Of a DNA stretch of 34,924 nucleotides, positions 30,359-34,924 are shown piece by piece; within the stretch, counting starts at the first letter, position 1; every line of letters starts with the position of its first letter. Origin of the DNA: Rhodospirillales bacterium (GTDB lineage Bacteria; Pseudomonadota; Alphaproteobacteria; Rhodospirillales; JASLQF01); NCBI GenBank assembly GCA_030744625.1, contig JASLQF010000049.1, positions 1 through 34,924 of the forward strand, in the 5' to 3' direction. A program made the position numbers and the translations under genes. The notes below the pieces were generated by a model. The model was given only the letters and a program-made list of their open reading frames with translations, was not told where the DNA came from and did no database searches.

Positions 30359-31465
30359 TCGGTGCTTCCCTCGACGCGGGCCGCCAAGGCCGCGGCCATG
30401 AAGTCGTCGAGGTCGCCGTCGAGGACGGCCTGGGTGTTCGAAGTCTCGATCCCGGTGCGCAGGTCCTTGACCATCTGGTAGGGCTGCAGCACGTAGGATC
30501 GGATCTGGTGGCCCCAGCCGATATCGGTCTTGGCGGCGTGCTCGGCCTGCGCCGCCTCCTCACGCTTGCGCAGCTCGAACTCGTAGAGCCGCGCCCGCAA
30601 CATGGCCATGGCGGTGGCCCGGTTGCGGTGCTGGGAACGGTCGTTCTGGCACTGCACGACGATTCCGGTCGGCAGATGGGTCATGCGCACCGCGCTGTCC
30701 GTGCGGTTGACGTGCTGGCCGCCGGCCCCCGAGGCGCGGTAGGTATCGACGCGCAGGTCCTTGTCCTGGATGTCCACCACGATGGTGTCGTCGACCACCG
30801 GGTAGATGCCGACCGACGCGAAGCTGGTGTGGCGCCGGGCGCTCGAATCGTAGGGCGAAATGCGCACCAGGCGGTGGACGCCGCTTTCCGTCTTCAACCA
30901 GCCGTAGGCGTTGGCGCCGACGACGCGCACGCTCGCCGACTTGAGCCCCGCCTCCTCGCCGGCGCTCTCCTCGAGCCACTCGACCTTGTAGCCGTGCGCC
31001 TCCGCCCAACGCGTGTACATGCGCAGCATCATCTCGGCCCAGTCCTGGGCCTCGGTGCCGCCGGCGCCGGCGTGGACTTCCAGGTAACAGTCGTTGGCGT
31101 CGGCCTCGCCGGAGAGCAGGGTCTCGAGCTCGCGCTTGGTGGCGTCGGCGGCGAGCTCGGTGAGCGCCGCCTCGGCCTCGGCGACGACTTCCGCCTCGCC
31201 CTCCGCCTCGCCGAGTTCCAGGAGTTCCAGGTTGTCGGCGAGCTGGCGCTCGATGTCCTCGATGCCGGCGATTCCGGTTTCCAGGCGGGTGCGTTCGCGC
31301 ATTACCGCCTGCGCCTTGGCCGGGTCCTCCCAGAGGGTGGAGTCCTCGGCCCGCGCGTTCAGCTCGCCGAGGCGGCGGCGCGCCGCGTCGTAGTCAAAGA
31401 TGCCTCCTCAGCAGTTCCAGGGACTGCTTGATTTCGTCGGCCAGGCTCTCGATCTCGGCGCGCAT
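30328..31465 (-). CDS. prfB: Peptide chain release factor 2, with programmed +1 frameshift
   Basis: Releases the peptide at UGA and UAA stops. It is encoded in two frames. The first 23 codons start at ATG 31465 (AGGAG upstream) and end at an in-frame TGA (31394-31396). The rest continues in the +1 frame as [18 protein letters not shown] and runs to 30328, giving about 378 residues. The GGQ motif is in [15 protein letters not shown]. The stop-recognition tripeptide is SPY ([15 protein letters not shown]) where E. coli has SPF. The gene is downstream of the PBP1A gene by 76 nt on the same strand. Confidence 0.96.
31393..31408 (-). promoter_or_regulatory. Programmed +1 ribosomal frameshift site of prfB
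   Basis: On the coding strand: internal Shine-Dalgarno AGGAGG, then CAT, the slippery CTT, TGA and C. This is the canonical RF2 autoregulation site. When RF2 is scarce, slow termination at TGA lets the ribosome slip from CTT into the +1 frame. The apparent broken frame is therefore real regulation, not an assembly error. Confidence 0.95.
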
Positions 31466-31541
31466 GCGGGGTGTTCTCCTCGGAGCGGTTATCGGGTCGG
31501 CTTTTACCCCCGAGGCGGGGCCTCGCACAAGGGCATGCGCC

Positions 31542-33965
31542 TCAATAGAGCCCGCCGGTTCCCGTCGCCGGGGCGCCGCCGTCGGCGGCGATGCCCTGCA
31601 GCAGGCGGCGGCGCCCGGCCGGCTCGGTGCCTGGCTTGAAGGCCTCCAGGATGACGCCGCGCTCTCCCGGAAGGGCCAGTTCGCCGGTCGCCACATTGAC
31701 CTGCACCAGGCGGATGCCCGGCGGAATGCGAAAGGGAATGGCCGGCTTGCCGCTCAGCGCCCCGGCCATGAAATCGCGGAATATGGGGGCGGCGACGGAG
31801 GAGCCGGTCTCCCGCCGGCCCAGGGTGCGCGGCGCATCGAACCCGGCGAAAACCCCGACGGCGAGATCGGGCGAGAAGCCGACGAACCAGGTATCGAAGC
31901 TGTCGTTGGTGGTGCCGGTCTTACCGCCCAGGGGCTTGCCCACCGCCTTGACGCGCCTGCCGGTGCCGCGCTCGACGACGCCCTGGAGGAAGGAAACCAC
32001 TTGGTAGGCGCTGCCCTGACCGGTCACCTTGGGGCGGGCGTCGGGAACCACCGGCACCGGCTGGCCGGTCCAGAAGGTGGCCCGGCAATCGGGGCAGGGG
32101 CGCGCGTCGTGGCGGAACACGGTCTTGCCGTGGCGGTCCTGTATGCGGTCGATGAGGGTCGGGCGGATGCGCTTGCCGCCGTTGACCAGCATGGCGTAAG
32201 CGGTGGTCAGCCGCAGCAGCGTCGTCTCGCCGGCGCCGAGGGCCATGGACAGGCGTTGCGGCAACTCGTCGACGATGGCGAAGCGCTCGGCAAATTCGGC
32301 CACCTTGTCCATGCCGATGGTCTGCGCCAGCCTGACCGTCATCAGGTTGCGGGATTTCTCGATACCGAGGCGCATGGTGCTGGGGCCGTAGAACCTCTTG
32401 GCGTAGTTACCGGGCCGCCACTTGGGCAGCCCCGGCCCCTGGTCGACCACGAAGGGCGCGTCGAGGATCAGCGTCGACGGCGAAAATCCGGATTCGAGGG
32501 CGGCCAGATAGACGAAGGGCTTGAAGGCGGAGCCCGGCTGGCGCCTCGCCTGGGTGACCCGGTTGAACAGGCTTTTCCGGTAATCGTGGCCGCCGGACAT
32601 AGCCAGGATGCGCCCGGTGTGAGGATCGAGCGCCACCAGTGCGCCCTCGATCTCGGGGATCTGGCGGAGCGTGAACGTTCCTTCCGGATAGGGCTTGGCG
32701 TCCTTGCCCTTGCCCGAGGTGGCCACCGCTTCCACGACGACGACGTCGCCGGGCACCAACACGTCGGCCGGGCGCCTGACCCGGGGCCCCAGCTGCTGGT
32801 TCTTCATCCACGGACGCGCCCATTTCATTTCGGCCAGCGGGATGCGCCCGCGGCGGCCGTCGACGAGGCCGATCTCGGCCACCGCGTCGTCCAGTCTCAG
32901 CACCACGGCCAGGGGCCGCCCCAGGGTTCCGGGCGGCGGCTCGATGCGCTCGAGCATGCCGCGCCATCTGAAATCCACCTCGATTCGCGTCACCGGTCCG
33001 CGCCACCCGTGCCGGCGATCGTAGGTCTCGAGCCCCCGGCGCAGCACGCGATCGGAAATTTCCTGCAGGCGCGGATCGAGGGTGGTGCGCACCGACAACC
33101 CCCCTTCGTAGAGCTGGTCTTCGCCGTAGCGGGTGGCCAGCTGGCGGCGCACCTCCTCGGCGAAGTAGTCGGCATTGACGAACTCGGTCTGTGAGCGGGA
33201 GCGCACGAACAAAAGGGTGTTTCGGGACTGTTTCGCTTCGGCGGCGGAGATGACGCCGTCCGCCTCCATGCGTCCGATGACCCAGTCGCGGCGCGCCTTT
33301 GCCGCCCGCGGGTGTTTCCTGGGGTTGTAGTTGTTGGGCGCCTTGGGCAGGGCGGCGAGGAAGGCCGCCTCGGGAATGCTCAACTCGCCGAGCGGCTTGT
33401 TGAAGTAGTTGAGCGCCGCCGCCGCCACCCCATAGGAGCCGAAACCGAAATAGATCTCGTTGAGGTAGAGCTCGAGGATTCGGTCCTTGCCGAGTGCGCG
33501 CTCGATGCGGAAGGCCAGGATCGCTTCCTTGATCTTGCGGTCGAAGGAAAGCTCGTTGCTCAACAGGAAGTTCTTCGCCACCTGCTGGGTGATGGTCGAG
33601 GCGCCAACCAGCCGGCGGTCCTTTCCCAGGTTGCGCAAGTTGGTGACGACGGCGCGCACCACGCCGAACAGGTCTATGCCCGGGTGGCTGAAAAAGTTCT
33701 TGTCCTCCGCCGAGAGGACGGCGTTGACGATGCGCTTGGGCATCGCCCCGACGGGGACGAAGACGCGCTTCTCGGCGGCGTACTCGGCGAGCAGCCGCCC
33801 GTCGCCGGCATGCACCCGGGTGGTGACGGGAGGCTCGTAGTCGGCCAGTTGGCGGTAGTCGGGCAGGCCGCGGCCGAACTTTTGGAAGGTGTAAATCGCC
33901 CCGCCCGCGCCCAGGGCGGCGAGGATCAGAAGAATTCCGAAGAACGTGACAAGGGCTCTGAGCAT
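31542..33965 (-). CDS. mrcA: Penicillin-binding protein 1A, class A
   Basis: 807 residues, bifunctional cell-wall synthase. One N-terminal membrane helix (about 5-27) is followed by the GT51 glycosyltransferase domain, with E87 in SAEDKNFFSHPGID and GASTITQQVAKNFLLS. An OB-like middle region precedes the transpeptidase domain, with S479-x-x-K482 (GSAFKPF), a KSRN motif and KTG at 682-684 (GGKTGTTNDSFDTW). All catalytic motifs look intact. It polymerises glycan strands and cross-links peptides at the inner membrane. It lies between the amidase and prfB genes on the same strand, an order seen in many Alphaproteobacteria. The ribosome site is weak. Confidence 0.96.
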   Translation of the reverse strand: MLRALVTFFGILLILAALGAGGAIYTFQKFGRGLPDYRQLADYEPPVTTRVHAGDGRLLAEYAAEKRVFVPVGAMPKRIVNAVLSAEDKNFFSHPGIDLFGVVRAVVTNLRNLGKDRRLVGASTITQQVAKNFLLSNELSFDRKIKEAILAFRIERALGKDRILELYLNEIYFGFGSYGVAAAALNYFNKPLGELSIPEAAFLAALPKAPNNYNPRKHPRAAKARRDWVIGRMEADGVISAAEAKQSRNTLLFVRSRSQTEFVNADYFAEEVRRQLATRYGEDQLYEGGLSVRTTLDPRLQEISDRVLRRGLETYDRRHGWRGPVTRIEVDFRWRGMLERIEPPPGTLGRPLAVVLRLDDAVAEIGLVDGRRGRIPLAEMKWARPWMKNQQLGPRVRRPADVLVPGDVVVVEAVATSGKGKDAKPYPEGTFTLRQIPEIEGALVALDPHTGRILAMSGGHDYRKSLFNRVTQARRQPGSAFKPFVYLAALESGFSPSTLILDAPFVVDQGPGLPKWRPGNYAKRFYGPSTMRLGIEKSRNLMTVRLAQTIGMDKVAEFAERFAIVDELPQRLSMALGAGETTLLRLTTAYAMLVNGGKRIRPTLIDRIQDRHGKTVFRHDARPCPDCRATFWTGQPVPVVPDARPKVTGQGSAYQVVSFLQGVVERGTGRRVKAVGKPLGGKTGTTNDSFDTWFVGFSPDLAVGVFAGFDAPRTLGRRETGSSVAAPIFRDFMAGALSGKPAIPFRIPPGIRLVQVNVATGELALPGERGVILEAFKPGTEPAGRRRLLQGIAADGGAPATGTGGLY

Positions 33966-34078
33966 GGATCTACCGACTGCACCGGCGACGCGGCGCCGCC
34001 GGCCAACAGTATAGCCGAAGCGCGCCGATGTGTCGGATAGCGTGGAATTGTGGCGGTGTTATGGCCGGCGCGGCCTTC

Positions 34079-34109
34079 TACCAGCGGTCCTTGATATTGA
34101 TCGCTGGTA
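34079..34109 (-). other. Hairpin after the amidase gene
   Basis: TACCAGCG (34079-34086) pairs with CGCTGGTA (34102-34109); three inner pairs, including one G-T, extend the stem to 11 bp with a 9-nt loop. It follows the amidase stop by 4 nt in the direction of transcription. No T-run follows, so it may protect the 3' end or partly attenuate transcription into the PBP1A gene. The rest of the 148-bp gap shows nothing else. Confidence 0.45.
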
Positions 34110-34113
34110 TAGT

Positions 34114-34924
34114 TCATTTGCGGCTCGCTTCCTCGACGCGCGCGAAGTAGACCCCGACGGCGCGGGTGATCGCCTTCGCCAATTTGGCGCGGTGTTCCTT
34201 GCGCCTCAACGCCTTTTCGTCCCGGCGGTTGGACAGGAACCCGAGCTCCACCAGCACCGACGGCACATCGGGCGCCTTCAACACGGCAAAGCCCGCGAAA
34301 CGGTGCGTGTTGCGCAGCAGTTTGGTGACGCGGCCCAGTTCCTTCAGCGCCACCGAGGCGAAGCGGGCCGACTCGTTCATGGTTTCGCGTTGCGCGAGAT
34401 CGATGAGGATGTTGGTGACCTCGGACGTCTCGTTGGAGAGATCGATGCCGGCGATGAGGTCGGCCTTGTTCTCTTTTTCGGCAAGCGCCGCCGCCTCCTT
34501 GTCGGACGCGGTTTCCGACAGGGTGTAGACGGACAGGCCGCGGATTTTCCTCTTCTTGATGGTGTCCGCGTGGATGGAGACGAAAAGCTCGGCGCCTGCC
34601 TGGCGGGCAAGCTCGACGCGATCACGCAGGCTCTTGAAGATGTCGCGGTCGCGGGTCAGCACGACCCGGTAGCGGCCCGTATCCTCCAGGGCTCCCTTGA
34701 TGGCCCGCCCCACCGCCAGGGTGATGTGTTTCTCGTAAACGCCGGAGGCTCCGGTGGCACCGGGGTCGACGCCGCCGTGGCCGGGATCGATGGCGATCAC
34801 CCGTCGGGCGCGCCCCTTGTCTTGGTGGCCCGTAGGTTTGGCCAACGGCTTTACCGCCACTACGTAAACGACGGATGGGACGGGGGCCTTAACGGGAGCG
34901 GGAGGCGGGACGTCCCGCCTCCCG
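34114..34924 (-). CDS. N-acetylmuramoyl-L-alanine amidase (Amidase_3), truncated by the window edge
   Basis: Zinc amidase that splits stem peptides from glycan during cell separation. The catalytic domain is complete: zinc ligands H in VIAIDPGHGG, E in VYEKHITL and H in SIHAD, the catalytic E in VLVELGFLSN. A GTG at 34860 could serve as a start, but the frame is open from there to the window end and codes a proline-rich stretch (PPPAPVKAPVP) typical of a linker before the Amidase_3 domain. The true gene therefore probably begins outside the window, likely with a signal peptide and possibly an AMIN domain. An AmiC-like product is likely. Confidence 0.93.
   Translation of the reverse strand, partial: GRRDVPPPAPVKAPVPSVVYVVAVKPLAKPTGHQDKGRARRVIAIDPGHGGVDPGATGASGVYEKHITLAVGRAIKGALEDTGRYRVVLTRDRDIFKSLRDRVELARQAGAELFVSIHADTIKKRKIRGLSVYTLSETASDKEAAALAEKENKADLIAGIDLSNETSEVTNILIDLAQRETMNESARFASVALKELGRVTKLLRNTHRFAGFAVLKAPDVPSVLVELGFLSNRRDEKALRRKEHRAKLAKAITRAVGVYFARVEEASRK
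34899..34924. repeat. Perfect 26-bp palindrome reaching the window edge
   Basis: CGGGAGGCGGGAC (34899-34911) is followed directly by its reverse complement (34912-34924). It may extend beyond the window. It lies within the open frame of the amidase, in the probable linker-coding part, so it is not simply a terminator. Its centre (GGGAC/GTCCC) resembles that of the hairpin at 6981-7014. Confidence 0.65.

Noticed and set aside
31394..31465. Apparent truncated or frameshifted prfB (pseudogene or assembly error)
   Set aside because: The canonical AGGAGG...CTT TGA C signal explains the frame change as programmed frameshifting.
34899..34924. Palindrome as an intrinsic terminator or origin-like site
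   Set aside because: It lies inside an open frame continuous with the amidase domain, and no T-run follows.

Overview
The window is a gene-dense, GC-rich stretch from an alphaproteobacterial chromosome, probably Rhodospirillales-like. This rests on GlnE, the Atm1-type ABC exporter, a CysE-IscR-SUF operon, the divergent anmK/tyrS pair and the amidase / PBP1A / prfB order. The taxonomic call is inference from gene content and GC, not from a search. No rRNA, tRNA, transposase, phage gene or CRISPR array was found.

Left part (1-8.5 kb): a small Mth938-domain protein and an Atm1-type ABC exporter lie on the + strand. Reading leftward on the - strand are a tripartite tricarboxylate transporter (tctC, tctB, tctA), a Cys-rich DUF6455 protein, mnmA (tRNA 2-thiouridylase) and a class I methyltransferase whose start overlaps the mnmA stop. 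A cold-shock protein gene with a good promoter and a leader hairpin is divergent from tctC.

Centre (8.6-17.8 kb): a - strand operon reads cysE, iscR, an IscS/NifS-type desulfurase gene, sufB, sufC, sufD, sufS, sufU, sufT, a sufA/iscA-type gene and a 2Fe-2S ferredoxin gene. It combines the SUF scaffold with ISC-type parts and two cysteine desulfurases, and cysE supplies the cysteine precursor. Its promoter (TTGACT, 17 nt, TATATT) is overlapped by a 25-bp near-match to an IscR type-1 operator, so feedback by Fe-S status is strongly suggested. Atm1, MnmA (which needs sulfur from a desulfurase) and the Cys-rich DUF6455 protein fit the same sulfur and Fe-S theme.

Right part (17.9-34.9 kb): an alpha/beta hydrolase gene, anmK (cell-wall recycling), tyrS, a class III nucleotide cyclase-TPR gene, a large AsmA/YhdP-like gene, glnE, a DUF1194 VWA-like gene, prfB with its programmed +1 frameshift, a PBP1A gene and an N-acetylmuramoyl-L-alanine amidase gene that runs off the right edge. 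The cyclase gene is visibly less GC-rich than its neighbours. It is bracketed by three copies of a small imperfect palindrome (GTCCGCT, 10-11 nt, AGCGGAC-like), which makes it the most accessory-looking part of the window.
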